This document shows positions 15,916-23,753 of a DNA stretch of 44,867 nt, one piece after another (position 1 is the first letter of the stretch; each line of letters starts with the position of its first letter). A program made the position numbers and the translations under genes. The DNA comes from Oscillospiraceae bacterium (lineage in GTDB: Bacteria; Bacillota; Clostridia; Oscillospirales; Oscillospiraceae), in contig JAFVMW010000107.1 of the NCBI GenBank assembly GCA_017506735.1, positions 1 to 44,867 on the forward strand, given 5' to 3'. The notes under the pieces are model-generated. The model was given only the letters and a program-made list of their open reading frames with translations, had not been told where the DNA came from and did not search any database.

Positions 15916-16773
15916 TCATTTGGTTCGTGTTCTGTCTTTGGGCTGATACATGACATCGTTGACCGTACATACGGTGACGAAGGCCTTGGGATCGGTTTTG
16001 CGGACGTAGTCCATCAGACGCTTGTATTCCTGCTTGTCCACAATGGTAATGACCTCCCGTCGGGGGGTGTTGTCGTAGGCGCCCACACTTTCATACAGGG
16101 TTGCGCCACTGTGGAGGTCGTGGAGGATGAACTGGACAATCTGATCCAGATCCTTGGAAAGAATGCACACACGGCGCTTGATGTTCAGGCCGAAGATGTA
16201 GTAATCCACCACCAGACCGCCAAAATAGGTGCCGAGGATACTGAGCACCACAATCTTGGGTTCGTAGCACAGAGCGGAGGACAAGGCCACCACAAAGCCG
16301 GAAACGGTCATGGACTGGCCCAGATCCATCCGGAGATATTTATTCATTAATTTTGCAACAATATCCAGTCCGCCGGAGGATGCGTTGTGGGAGAACAGAA
16401 TGGCAAGGCCGACTCCAACCACCAGAATATAGCAAATCACGTCCAGCAGGGGGTCCTGGGTAATGGACTGAAAATCCGGGAACAGCATTTCCAGCAGGCC
16501 CATAAGTCCGGGGAGCAGCACGGCGCAGTAGACGGTCTTGATGCCGAATTCCGGGCCGATGAGCAGAAAGCCGATGATCAGCAGGCCCACATTGATGACC
16601 AGGGTGATGGTGGAAATGGAATAGGGAATGTAATTATTCAGCACCATGGCCAGTGCGGCCACGCTGCCCACAGACACATGGCTGGGCAGCATGAAGAAAA
16701 ACACAGCTACGGCAACAATAAAGGTGCCGATGGTGATGATGAAAAATTCCTTGATGTTCTCTCTGGACAGCAT
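15916..16773 (-). CDS. YitT family membrane protein (DUF161 + DUF2179)
   Basis: A 285-residue integral membrane protein. Hydrophobic helices span about residues 10-200 (FFIITIGTFIVAVAVFFFMLP onwards), with HNASSGGLDIVAKLMNKY typical of DUF161. A soluble C-terminal DUF2179 domain occupies about 215-280 (RREVITIVDKQEYKRLMDYVRKTDPKAFVTV). Family function is not established; transport or regulation is suggested. The start ATG 16773 has GAGGGG upstream. It has its own promoter overlapping the end of the upstream XRE gene. Confidence 0.92.
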   Translation of the reverse strand: MLSRENIKEFFIITIGTFIVAVAVFFFMLPSHVSVGSVAALAMVLNNYIPYSISTITLVINVGLLIIGFLLIGPEFGIKTVYCAVLLPGLMGLLEMLFPDFQSITQDPLLDVICYILVVGVGLAILFSHNASSGGLDIVAKLMNKYLRMDLGQSMTVSGFVVALSSALCYEPKIVVLSILGTYFGGLVVDYYIFGLNIKRRVCILSKDLDQIVQFILHDLHSGATLYESVGAYDNTPRREVITIVDKQEYKRLMDYVRKTDPKAFVTVCTVNDVMYQPKDRTRTK

Positions 16774-16806
16774 GGCAGCCCCTCGCTTCTATCTTTTTCT
16801 GTAAAG

Positions 16807-16834
16807 ATAATAGCACATCCACAAAAAATTTCAA
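16807..16834 (-). promoter_or_regulatory. Promoter of the YitT-family gene
   Basis: TTGAAA, a 16-base spacer and TATTAT on the minus strand. The -35 box overlaps the stop codon of the XRE gene. Confidence 0.65.
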
Positions 16835-17547
16835 CCGGGTTTTTGATCGTTTTTGCGAAACAGGGACAGGGCAAGGCCGGGCACAGCAAAGAGATACGGG
16901 TGATGGAACGCCAGCTCGGTACGATACATCAGAAGATGATTGAGGAGCACTCCCAGATCCATGCTCAGGGAATAACCGTCCGTAGTGAGACTGAGGTAAA
17001 AGCCATACGCCATAAAACAGATGGTGGGAATCAACAGAACACCATAGAACGCCAGAACCCCCCAGGTAATACGCCGTCCCAGAAGGGCAGACCGCTGGGG
17101 CACAGGCTTGATTCCGATGAAATACCGCACCAGTTCCATCAGACTGTACCCAAGGCTCAGATAGATGCCGGGAACCAGCAAATACCGCGCCAGATGCAGG
17201 GGCTGATAGGAAAAATAAATGGAAGCAGCGTACTGCATGGGGCGAAGCAGCAGGAGCCATAGCAGCACCAGCACACCGGACAGAACACAACTCCTAATCA
17301 GCCGCCTCCGGTCTTCCCTCCGGTCCGGAGGCTCGGGCTTGCCGAAGATCAGGGTATCGATGTCCGTGGACAATACCTCCGCGATCTTCAGAAGCATCTG
17401 CACATCCGGGTTTGACCGGCCGGTTTCGTAGTTGGACACGGTCTGCCGGGTGACGAAGAGGGCTTCTGCCAGCTCGTCCTGGGTCATATTTTGTTCGGTG
17501 CGGAGAATGCGGATATTCTCTCCAATGGGTTTCGCGCTTGATTTCAT
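16831..17547 (-). CDS. XRE-family regulator fused to a membrane domain
   Basis: A 238-residue protein. The N-terminal helix-turn-helix_3 domain spans residues 8-65 (NIRILRTEQNMTQDELAEALFVTRQTVSNYETGRSNPDVQ). A basic linker follows, then at least four hydrophobic helices (about 85-230). This DNA-binding plus membrane layout occurs in Firmicutes as a presumed membrane-tethered transcription regulator; its ligand is unknown. The start ATG 17547 is preceded by GGTGAGGTGATCC. It lies 57 bases before the YitT gene, which has its own promoter, so the two are only loosely linked. Confidence 0.85.
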   Translation of the reverse strand: MKSSAKPIGENIRILRTEQNMTQDELAEALFVTRQTVSNYETGRSNPDVQMLLKIAEVLSTDIDTLIFGKPEPPDRREDRRRLIRSCVLSGVLVLLWLLLLRPMQYAASIYFSYQPLHLARYLLVPGIYLSLGYSLMELVRYFIGIKPVPQRSALLGRRITWGVLAFYGVLLIPTICFMAYGFYLSLTTDGYSLSMDLGVLLNHLLMYRTELAFHHPYLFAVPGLALSLFRKNDQKPG

Positions 17548-17571
17548 AGTGGATCACCTCACCCCGAAGGT

Positions 17572-17599
17572 ATCATATGGGGCCAAAAATAGCAAGCAA
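17572..17599 (-). promoter_or_regulatory. Promoter of the XRE-membrane gene (17547)
   Basis: TTGCTT, a 16-base spacer and TATGAT on the minus strand, about 25 bases before the start codon. Confidence 0.6.
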
Positions 17600-17697
17600 A
17601 GTATCTTTGCAGGACGAAAGAGCCATCGCTTTCAGATTTTGCGGAGGATGCTTTTCCAATTTATGCAAGTTTTTTGTCCATACCGCCTTTTTTCACA

Positions 17698-17726
17698 TTG
17701 ACAAGTCCCCTGCTCTGGTTTATAAT
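17698..17726 (+). promoter_or_regulatory. Promoter of the cobalamin-riboswitch/lipoprotein unit
   Basis: Perfect consensus TTGACA, 17-base spacer, TATAAT. Transcription would begin near 17733, giving a leader of about 350 bases that carries the riboswitch. Confidence 0.88.
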
Positions 17727-17756
17727 ATGGACAATACAAATACGAGCAGAGGCCGC

Positions 17757-17935
17757 CGTGCCGGACTGGTATTCCAGGGTGCGGAGGATGAACAAGGGAA
17801 TGGGGTGCGAATCCCCGCGTTGACCAACACCGTAAGTGCCGAGAATCCTGTCCGTTGGCGAAAGCCAGTCATTGGGGCAATCCCCGAGAAGGCAGGGCTG
17901 AGATTCGTCTGAGGCATAAGTCGGGAGACCTACTG
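17757..17935 (+). ncRNA. Cobalamin (B12) riboswitch aptamer
   Basis: The conserved blocks of a cobalamin riboswitch appear in order: GTGCCGGAC, AACAAGGGAATGGGGTGCGAAT followed by CCCC (B12-box side), ACCGTAAGTGCCGAG, TTGGCGAAAGCCAGTCA, CCCCGAGAAGGC, and the terminal GTCGGGAGACCTACTG (consensus GTCAGGAGACCTGCC). It sits between a consensus promoter and a transcription terminator. Binding of adenosyl- or other cobalamin should switch off the downstream lipoprotein gene. Which cobalamin form it binds cannot be told from inspection. The aptamer edges are approximate. Confidence 0.9.
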
Positions 17936-17960
17936 ATTTCGTCAGAGTGTTGCTTGGAAT

Positions 17961-18002
17961 GGTTATGGTGATATTCATGGTGATATTTCCATAGCCTTTT
18001 TT
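17961..18002 (+). terminator. Riboswitch-controlled transcription terminator
   Basis: GGTTATGG pairs with CCATAGCC (8 bp with one G-U), loop of 20, followed by TTTTTT. It lies 26 bases after the aptamer and about 80 bases before the start codon, so control is by transcription attenuation. Confidence 0.78.
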
Positions 18003-18083
18003 GTTCCCTTCCTCTGCCTGAGCCCCTGTCCCCCACCGATTCCGGTGTGTGATAATGAATAAAAAACGAAGGAGAAACGAAAC

Positions 18084-18503
18084 ATGAAAAGAATTCTGTC
18101 CTGCATTCTGTGCCTGGCGATGGCCCTGGCACTGGCCGCCTGTGCTCCTGCCCCCAAGGCAACGGAGCCCCCTGCCTTCCAGCCCGTGACCGACGGTCAG
18201 TCCGTGGGCTCCGGCGCTGTCAGCTTCCCCCTGGAGATCATCGACAAGGATGGAAACTCCGTCAAGATCACCGTTTCCACCGACAAGGAGACTGTGGGCG
18301 AGGCTCTGCTGGAGCTGGGCCTCGTGGAGGGCGATTCCGGTGAGTACGGCCTGTATATCAAGTCCGTCAACGGCATTGTGGCAGACTATGATGTGGATGC
18401 CACCTACTGGGCCTTCTATATCAACGGCGAATATGCCATGACCGGTGTGGAAATGACCCCCATCGCCGAAGGTGACAGCTATCTGCTGAAGGTTGAGAAA
18501 TAA
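18084..18503 (+). CDS. DUF4430 (transcobalamin C-terminal-like) lipoprotein under B12 riboswitch control
   Basis: A 139-residue lipoprotein. Its signal ends in the lipobox LAAC (Cys20), so the mature protein should be attached to the outer face of the membrane. After a short Pro-rich linker, one DUF4430 domain fills residues about 50-139. The typical core is YWAFYINGEYAMTGVEMTPI ending in EGDSYLLKVEK. DUF4430 resembles the beta domain of transcobalamin and intrinsic factor. Together with the riboswitch this suggests a surface cobalamin-binding or capture protein; direct binding is inference. It is alone in its transcript, with no BtuCDF genes beside it. Ribosome site GAAGGAG precedes the ATG. 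Confidence 0.87.
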   Translation: MKRILSCILCLAMALALAACAPAPKATEPPAFQPVTDGQSVGSGAVSFPLEIIDKDGNSVKITVSTDKETVGEALLELGLVEGDSGEYGLYIKSVNGIVADYDVDATYWAFYINGEYAMTGVEMTPIAEGDSYLLKVEK

Positions 18504-18518
18504 TGCGCCTATCCCCCG

Positions 18519-18546
18519 CCGCCGCCCTGTTTGGGCGGCGGTTTTT
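18519..18546 (+). terminator. Terminator of the DUF4430 lipoprotein gene
   Basis: Stem CCGCCGCCC / GGGCGGCGG with loop TGTTT and five T residues, 16 bases after the stop. It isolates the lipoprotein from the following transporter. Confidence 0.92.
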
Positions 18547-18568
18547 CCGCAAACGCCGGAATCCTTAA

Positions 18569-18597
18569 TTGACAAGATTTGGTAAAGAAGATATAAT
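18569..18597 (+). promoter_or_regulatory. Promoter of the GPH symporter-amidohydrolase operon
   Basis: Perfect consensus TTGACA, 17-base spacer, TATAAT, followed by a leader of about 110 bases with no structure I recognise. Confidence 0.85.
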
Positions 18598-18712
18598 TTT
18601 GATAGGAACGTGTTGGGAACAAACCGTATTACAAGGGTTCTCTGTGAATAATCCCGGGGGCTTCCGACACGAAACTGTGTTCAAAATACATAGAAAAGGA
18701 GTACACTGTATC

Positions 18713-20098
18713 ATGGCAAAAATCGATCAATCCGTTCGTCCCTTCAGCGGTAAGGACGAGTGGGGCTATATCTTCGGTGATATGGCAGGCAGCTTTGTCA
18801 ACCTGTATGTTGACGCTTACTTTCTGACCTTCTGCACCTATGCGCTGGGCATCAGCGCAACCTGGATGGCCGGTCTGTTCCTGGTGGCCCGTCTGTGGGA
18901 CGCGATCAACGATCCCATCATCGGTTCCTTCCCGGACCGCTGGCATCTGGGCAAAAGCAAGGACAAGTTCACTCCCTGGATCAAGCTGTTCATGATTCCC
19001 CTGGCCCTGTCCGGCGTTCTGTGCTTCTCCAAGGTTCCCTTTGAGGGCGTTGTGCTCCATGCTTGGGTTGCCCTTGTGTATGTTCTGTTCGGAATGAGTT
19101 ACACTGGTACCTCCATGCCTTTCGGCGCAATGGCCAATGTGGTTACCGTTGATCCTGTTCAGCGTTCCAAGCTGTCCCGTGCCAGATCCGTAGGCGGCGG
19201 CCTGGTTGGCGCGGTTGCTCTGGGTATGGTGCCTGTTATCTGCTACAAGGACAATCAGATTCTGCCCCATCGTTTCACTCTGCTGGGTGTGATCTTCGGC
19301 ATCTGCTCCATTGTCTGCTACATCCTGCTCTGCACACTGACCAAGGAACGTGTCCGTGAGGAAAAGGCCCAGGGCGAGAAGTTCGAGTTCCTCAAGGTTC
19401 TGAAAATGGTTCTGAAGAACCGTCCTCTCATCGGTGTCATGATCGCCACGATCGGCTCCATGCTGACCATCACCGGCTCCAGCCAGACCTACAGCTACAT
19501 CTACAAGGAAGTCTATGGCAACGCCGCCATGGCTACGGTTTCCATGGCCTTCTCCATGCCCTTTATGATCATCGTCTTCCCGCTGATTCCCAAGATGGTC
19601 AACAAGTTCGGCAAGCGGGACGTGATCCTGTATACCGCCGCACTGAGCTTCGTGTTCAGCGTTGTGAGAATGTTCATCTACATTGAAAACGTTTATGTCT
19701 ACACCATTCTGAACATCATGACCCTGCTGGGCCAGACTGCCTTCACCATGCTGATCTGGGCGCTGGTTTCCGACTGCCTGGATTACTCCGAGTGGAAGGA
19801 CGGCATGCGCTCTGACGGCTCCATGTACTCCATGTATACCTTCAGCCGGAAGATCGGCTCCACCATCGCTTCCACCGGCATTGCTGCCGGCCTGGGCATG
19901 GTGGGCTACGTTTCCGGCGAGAACGTTGTCCAGACTGCCGAGGCTGTCAAGGGCATTTACTACCTGTGCAACGCCATTCCTACCGCCTGCTACGCTCTGA
20001 TTCTGGTGGGCATTGGTCTGATCTTCAATCTGGATAAGAAAAAGACTGACCAGATGTATTCTGAAATGGCGGAGCGCCGTGCAAAGGCGGAGCAGTAA
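18713..20098 (+). CDS. GPH-family (MelB-like) MFS sugar/cation symporter
   Basis: A 461-residue integral membrane protein with about 12 hydrophobic helices. The family hallmark RLWDAINDPIIGSFPDR lies in the N-terminal half, and a MelB-like segment with LVSDCLDYSEWKDGMRSDGSMYSMYTFSRKIG in the C-terminal half. Glycoside-pentoside-hexuronide symporters import sugars or their glycosides with Na+ or H+; the substrate is unknown. The start is ATG 18713 after AAAGGAG. It is coupled, 3 bases apart, to an amidohydrolase that may act on what it imports. Confidence 0.9.
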   Translation: MAKIDQSVRPFSGKDEWGYIFGDMAGSFVNLYVDAYFLTFCTYALGISATWMAGLFLVARLWDAINDPIIGSFPDRWHLGKSKDKFTPWIKLFMIPLALSGVLCFSKVPFEGVVLHAWVALVYVLFGMSYTGTSMPFGAMANVVTVDPVQRSKLSRARSVGGGLVGAVALGMVPVICYKDNQILPHRFTLLGVIFGICSIVCYILLCTLTKERVREEKAQGEKFEFLKVLKMVLKNRPLIGVMIATIGSMLTITGSSQTYSYIYKEVYGNAAMATVSMAFSMPFMIIVFPLIPKMVNKFGKRDVILYTAALSFVFSVVRMFIYIENVYVYTILNIMTLLGQTAFTMLIWALVSDCLDYSEWKDGMRSDGSMYSMYTFSRKIGSTIASTGIAAGLGMVGYVSGENVVQTAEAVKGIYYLCNAIPTACYALILVGIGLIFNLDKKKTDQMYSEMAERRAKAEQ

Positions 20099-20101
20099 GC
20101 T

Positions 20102-20962
20102 ATGGGTAAGATCGATCTTCACCTCCATCTGACCCCATTCCAGATCCCGAAGCTGGGCAAACTGAATCTGACCAGCGGCAAAAATATGCTCCCCCATCTG
20201 GAGGCACTGGGAATTGACAAGGGTGTTCTGATGAGCAGCGGAGAAAAGGGCCTGCCCTTCGGCACCAACGAGGCTAACCGGAGGATCTGCCAGCAATTCC
20301 CGGAAAGTTATGCCTGGATGTGCAATCTGAGTCCCAAGGGCAAGGAGTCTGTCTTTGAGCGGCTTGCCCAATACAAGGCTCAGGGCGCCATCGGCATCGG
20401 TGAGCTGACCTACAATCACAAGCTTTCTGACCCCTTCCTCCAGGAGATTTTCGCCGCGGCGGAGAAGCTGGGTATGCCTGTCACCATCCATATGAGTCCC
20501 GAGGAAGGCTACAGCTACGGCGTTGTGGACGATCCTGGACTGCCTCTGCTGGAGCAGGTGCTGGCAAAGTACCCGGGACTGAAGATTCTAGGACACAGCC
20601 AGACCTTCTGGATTGAAATGAGCGCCGATGCGCCAAAGGATAAGGAAGGCCGGAACAGCTGGGGCGATGGCCCTGTGATTCCCGGCGGACGTGTGCCGGA
20701 GCTGTTTGAGAAGTATCCCAACCTCTATGGTGATCTCAGCGCCAACAGCGGCAGTCGGGCCATTATGCGCGACCCCCAGTTTGGTCTGGCATTTCTGGAG
20801 AGATACGCCGACCGGCTGTTCTTCGCCACCGACATGGTCAACAAGGACATGGTGTTCCCTCTGGGTGCCTGGCTGGACGAACAGGTCCAGGCAGGAAAGC
20901 TGAGTCGGTCCGCCTACAACAGAATCTGCTTCGAGAACGCCCGACGGGTGTTCGGGTTATAA
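20102..20962 (+). CDS. Amidohydrolase-family TIM-barrel enzyme (Amidohydrolase_2 type)
   Basis: A 286-residue metal-dependent hydrolase or decarboxylase-like protein. Candidate metal and catalytic residues are His7 and His9 (DLHLHL), Glu101 (IGIGELTYN), His130 (VTIHMSP), His165 (ILGHSQTFW) and Asp244 (FFATDM), in family order. These enzymes cleave C-N, C-C or lactone bonds. With the upstream sugar symporter, an uptake-and-degradation pair (for example a lactone or sugar acid) is plausible but unproven. It begins 3 bases after the symporter stop. Confidence 0.83.
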   Translation: MGKIDLHLHLTPFQIPKLGKLNLTSGKNMLPHLEALGIDKGVLMSSGEKGLPFGTNEANRRICQQFPESYAWMCNLSPKGKESVFERLAQYKAQGAIGIGELTYNHKLSDPFLQEIFAAAEKLGMPVTIHMSPEEGYSYGVVDDPGLPLLEQVLAKYPGLKILGHSQTFWIEMSADAPKDKEGRNSWGDGPVIPGGRVPELFEKYPNLYGDLSANSGSRAIMRDPQFGLAFLERYADRLFFATDMVNKDMVFPLGAWLDEQVQAGKLSRSAYNRICFENARRVFGL

Positions 20963-20972
20963 CCAATACGAA

Positions 20973-21005
20973 ACCGGGAGAAGTCACAATTGCGCTTCTC
21001 CCGGT
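20973..21005. terminator. Hairpin between convergent genes
   Basis: An 11-bp stem (ACCGGGAGAAG / CTTCTCCCGGT) with an 11-base loop. The T-run is poor on the plus strand and short (TTTCG) on the minus strand. It probably terminates both convergent transcripts. Confidence 0.65.
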
Positions 21006-21021
21006 CAACTATTATCTTGGA

Positions 21022-21702
21022 TCAATCACTGGAGGTGGGGATGTAGGGACGGATGGCATTGGCCACATTATAAATGGGCATGGTCTGGAGCCAGATTCTG
21101 CCGGGGCCGGTGAGAACCGTATTGAACAGGCCTTCGCCGCCAAAGAAAATGTTCTTCGCGCCCCGAACCTGCTGAATGTCCATCTGGACAGAAGGCTCGA
21201 AGCCTGCCACATTACCGGTGTCCACCACAATGCTCTGTCTGGGCTTCAGCTCGTACTCAATCAGATCGCCGTCGATCTCCACAAAGGCGGTGCCGCAACC
21301 GGAAAGCCGCTGCATAATGAAGCCCTCGCCTGCAAATAATCCGGCCCCCAGCTTCCGCTGGAAGTGAATCGACAGCTCCACTCCGGCTTCGCCGGCGAGG
21401 AAGGCGCTCTTCTGGACGATCATCTCCCGGCCCGGGGCGATATTCAGCACCTTGATCTGACCGGGGAAGCTGGAGCCGAAGGCGATCATTCCCGCACCGC
21501 CCCGGGCGGTATAGTGGTTCTGGAACATACTTTCACCGGAGAAAGCCTTGGAGAACATCTTGCCAAGGCCGCCGCCAATGGTCTGCATCTCCATATTGGG
21601 GCTCATCCATACCATAGAGCCCTTCTCGGTGATCATCTTCTCGCCGTTTTCGAGATTGCAAATGACAATGGGAAAACTCCCACCCTTTATTTCATAACGC
21701 AT
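21022..21702 (-). CDS. TIGR00266/AIM24 family protein
   Basis: A 226-residue beta-rich soluble protein. Features include MRYEIKGGSFPIVICNLENGEKMITEKGSMVWM at the start, the GGLGKMFSKAFSGESMF region, and FFGGEGLFNTVLTGPGRIWLQTMP near the end. All are typical of the TIGR00266 (AIM24-like, double-stranded beta-helix) family, whose molecular role is unclear. The start ATG 21702 has GGAGG upstream. It is the second gene of an operon with DUF2500, 16 bases apart. Confidence 0.9.
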   Translation of the reverse strand: MRYEIKGGSFPIVICNLENGEKMITEKGSMVWMSPNMEMQTIGGGLGKMFSKAFSGESMFQNHYTARGGAGMIAFGSSFPGQIKVLNIAPGREMIVQKSAFLAGEAGVELSIHFQRKLGAGLFAGEGFIMQRLSGCGTAFVEIDGDLIEYELKPRQSIVVDTGNVAGFEPSVQMDIQQVRGAKNIFFGGEGLFNTVLTGPGRIWLQTMPIYNVANAIRPYIPTSSD

Positions 21703-21718
21703 AACAAATCCTCCAAAA

Positions 21719-22099
21719 TTAACATTGTCTTTCAAAGCCCAGATACCGGGTACCCTGGAAGGTCAGCTTGCCCCGGTCCCCTTCCACCAGAAGGCCATAC
21801 TCCTGGCCGGAAATGCGCAGCTCCAGCCGGTCGCCGCTTTCGAACTGGAAGGTTACATAGTAGCTGGTGGATGTGGTGTGATGGTGATGACCGCCTGCCC
21901 CGTTGTGACGGTGGCGGCTCACATTGGTGCGCTTTGCGACGATGGATGCAGGAACTGTGAGTCTGGGGGAATGATTGTTCTGATTCCACTCTTTGATGCC
22001 CCGGATCAAAGTCATCAGGATCATGCCGAACACCAGGAAAAAGGTGAGGGTGAACATGATGCCGAACAGGTCAAAGCCGGGGAAAAATCCAAAGCCCAT
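21719..22099 (-). CDS. DUF2500 membrane protein
   Basis: A 126-residue protein with one N-terminal hydrophobic helix (about residues 10-34). A soluble beta-rich domain follows, showing DUF2500 features: TVPASIVAKRTNVSRHRHN, SYYVTFQFESGDRLELRISGQEYGLLVEGD and LTFQGTRYLGFER. A His-rich loop (GGHHHH) may bind metal or may only be a flexible insert. The function is unknown. The start ATG 22099 follows AGGAGG. It is first in the operon with the TIGR00266 gene. Confidence 0.88.
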   Translation of the reverse strand: MGFGFFPGFDLFGIMFTLTFFLVFGMILMTLIRGIKEWNQNNHSPRLTVPASIVAKRTNVSRHRHNGAGGHHHHTTSTSYYVTFQFESGDRLELRISGQEYGLLVEGDRGKLTFQGTRYLGFERQC

Positions 22100-22148
22100 A
22101 AAAACCTCCTGTCTGCCGGAAAATAGGCTCCGGCCGCATTCTGACATC

Positions 22149-22177
22149 ATTATAGCATCCATTGGATCTGGTGACAA
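22149..22177 (-). promoter_or_regulatory. Promoter of the DUF2500-TIGR00266 operon, with a spacer palindrome
   Basis: TTGTCA, a 17-base spacer and TATAAT on the minus strand. The spacer contains the palindrome ATCCAATGGAT, a possible operator. A GCCGGA / TCCGGC hairpin lies in the short leader. Confidence 0.75.
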
Positions 22178-22214
22178 TCGGCAAGTCGAAATTTAAGATA
22201 TTAAGAACCGCTGG

Positions 22215-22302
22215 TTGCGAAAGGGGAATCCTAAGGGTATAATGAAAGGCGGAAGGTTCCGGAAAGTCGTATTATCTGGCGATGTTAAAGGATTTTAACA
22301 TC
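22215..22302 (+). promoter_or_regulatory. Promoter and 9-bp palindrome upstream of the XRE-membrane gene
   Basis: TTGCGA, a 17-base spacer and TATAAT (22215-22243). At 22281-22302 a perfect inverted repeat GATGTTAAA / TTTAACATC, with a 4-base centre, lies in the leader. A second weaker promoter (TGTACA, 17 bases, TATGAT) follows nearer the gene. The palindrome could be an autoregulatory operator for the encoded XRE protein. Confidence 0.6.
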
Positions 22303-22386
22303 ATTTTGGTTCCGGTTCTACTGCCCGGGGGTGTACAGGCAAAACCGATGCTGGTATGATGAAGCTACAGAAAGGGAGGCGGTTCC

Positions 22387-23709
22387 ATGGAAATCGGACA
22401 GAAGCTGAAGGACAAGCGGACAGGGCTGGGGCTTTCCCAGGAGCAGCTGGCAGAGAAGCTGGGCGTGACCAGGCAGACCATCGCCAACTGGGAGAAGGGA
22501 AAAACCTACCCGGATATCTCCGCTGTGATGAAGCTCAGCGATCTGTATCAAGTCTCTCTGGACGAACTTCTGAAGGAGGATGCAATTATGAGAAAGCACG
22601 TTGAGGACAGTGTGCATCTGCCCAGGCATCACTGGAACATTCTGTTTGAAATTGCCATCCTGCTGCTGCCCTTCGGTTCGTTGGTGGGCTGGTGGGGCCT
22701 TTACTGGGTGGGCACTGCCATGCAGGCTGTGGGACTTCTGATGCTGCCGCCTTTGTGGGTGATCCGGCACCGGCAGTTCGGAATGCCCAGGGAGGATATG
22801 CGCAGGAGCATCCTGGGCTGGGTTCTGGTGGTGGGCTCCATTGTGGGACGAATCATCACCAGCAGCCTCGGGGCAGAGCTGGGCATCACGGCGGCCAATC
22901 TTGTGGGTCTGCTGCTGATCTACGGCAACGGCGTGTATCTGGAACGGGGCAGGCGGTTCTGGCTGGTGATCTTCCTGTATATCGGTATTCCCATATATAT
23001 TCTGGGCTCCAGCCTCATATCCCACTACTCCGATCAGGGCAGCTTCAGCAATGCCCAGCCCTTTATGACCCTTTACCGGATCGAGGCGGTGGAGTACGGA
23101 GAAGTACCGGAGGAGCTTCCTCTTGTAGATCTGGACAGAGGCATGAACAGTTTCTACATCGGCAGTGATTACGTCGGAGAATTTGAATATGTGAAGCCGG
23201 TTTCCGGACAGGAGGAGATCAGCGGTATCTGGCATCTGATTCCCGAGGGAACGCAGGCCGAGCTTTACAAGCTGGAGGTCAGCACCGATGGACAGACCCG
23301 ATTATCCTTCTTCATCGACGATCAGCTTCAGTTCCGGTGGCTGCTGAAAGCACTGCCCAAGGCCAAAATCAACTTCAACAGCCCGGAGCTTATGATGGCC
23401 TGCGACATGGAATGGTTTGCCCATTGGGATGGTGACCTGGCTCCAGTGAACAGCACCACCTTCCGTGGGGACGCTGCGGCCTCCATCCAGCTATCGGAAG
23501 AATCCGTGAAATCACTGACTCTTGTGGAGGAATACCACTGGGGAGGCCAGGTAGAATCCCGGGTACTGGAGCTTTCCCTCCACGAAAGCCATGGCTGCTT
23601 TTACCTGCCGGAGAACCCCGTGAAGCGATACGAAGAGGGAGAGCAGTACATCCTCTACCGGTTTGACTGGGATGGCGGAGAATTCCTGTTCTGTCTGAAA
23701 TTCAAGTAA
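22387..23709 (+). CDS. XRE-family regulator with membrane helices and a C-terminal beta-rich domain
   Basis: A 440-residue protein. The N-terminal HTH_3 domain (residues 3-65) has LGLSQEQLAEKLGVTRQTIANWEKGKTYPD. Four or five hydrophobic helices occupy about 85-215. The C-terminal region of about 220 residues is probably extracytoplasmic. It is rich in aromatic and acidic residues and has no motif I recognise. This fits a one-component membrane-tethered regulator able to sense something outside the cell. It starts at ATG 22387 with AAAGGGAGG upstream and ends before a strong hairpin. Confidence 0.83.
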   Translation: MEIGQKLKDKRTGLGLSQEQLAEKLGVTRQTIANWEKGKTYPDISAVMKLSDLYQVSLDELLKEDAIMRKHVEDSVHLPRHHWNILFEIAILLLPFGSLVGWWGLYWVGTAMQAVGLLMLPPLWVIRHRQFGMPREDMRRSILGWVLVVGSIVGRIITSSLGAELGITAANLVGLLLIYGNGVYLERGRRFWLVIFLYIGIPIYILGSSLISHYSDQGSFSNAQPFMTLYRIEAVEYGEVPEELPLVDLDRGMNSFYIGSDYVGEFEYVKPVSGQEEISGIWHLIPEGTQAELYKLEVSTDGQTRLSFFIDDQLQFRWLLKALPKAKINFNSPELMMACDMEWFAHWDGDLAPVNSTTFRGDAAASIQLSEESVKSLTLVEEYHWGGQVESRVLELSLHESHGCFYLPENPVKRYEEGEQYILYRFDWDGGEFLFCLKFK

Positions 23710-23720
23710 TGGAACGACCG

Positions 23721-23746
23721 AGCCCCGGACCAGACGGTCCGGGGCT
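23721..23746. terminator. Bidirectional hairpin terminator
   Basis: An 11-bp perfect stem (AGCCCCGGACC / GGTCCGGGGCT) with loop AGAC between the convergent genes. T-tracts are poor on both strands. Confidence 0.7.
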
Positions 23747-23753
23747 TGCTGCG

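Noticed and set aside
17661-18575. Minus-strand ORF over the riboswitch and lipoprotein gene
   Set aside because: The plus strand carries a promoter, conserved riboswitch blocks, lipobox and terminators; the ORF has no support.
18629-20491. Long minus-strand ORF across the GPH symporter and amidohydrolase genes
   Set aside because: It spans two well-supported genes on the other strand and reads as low-complexity His/Gln/Asn sequence.
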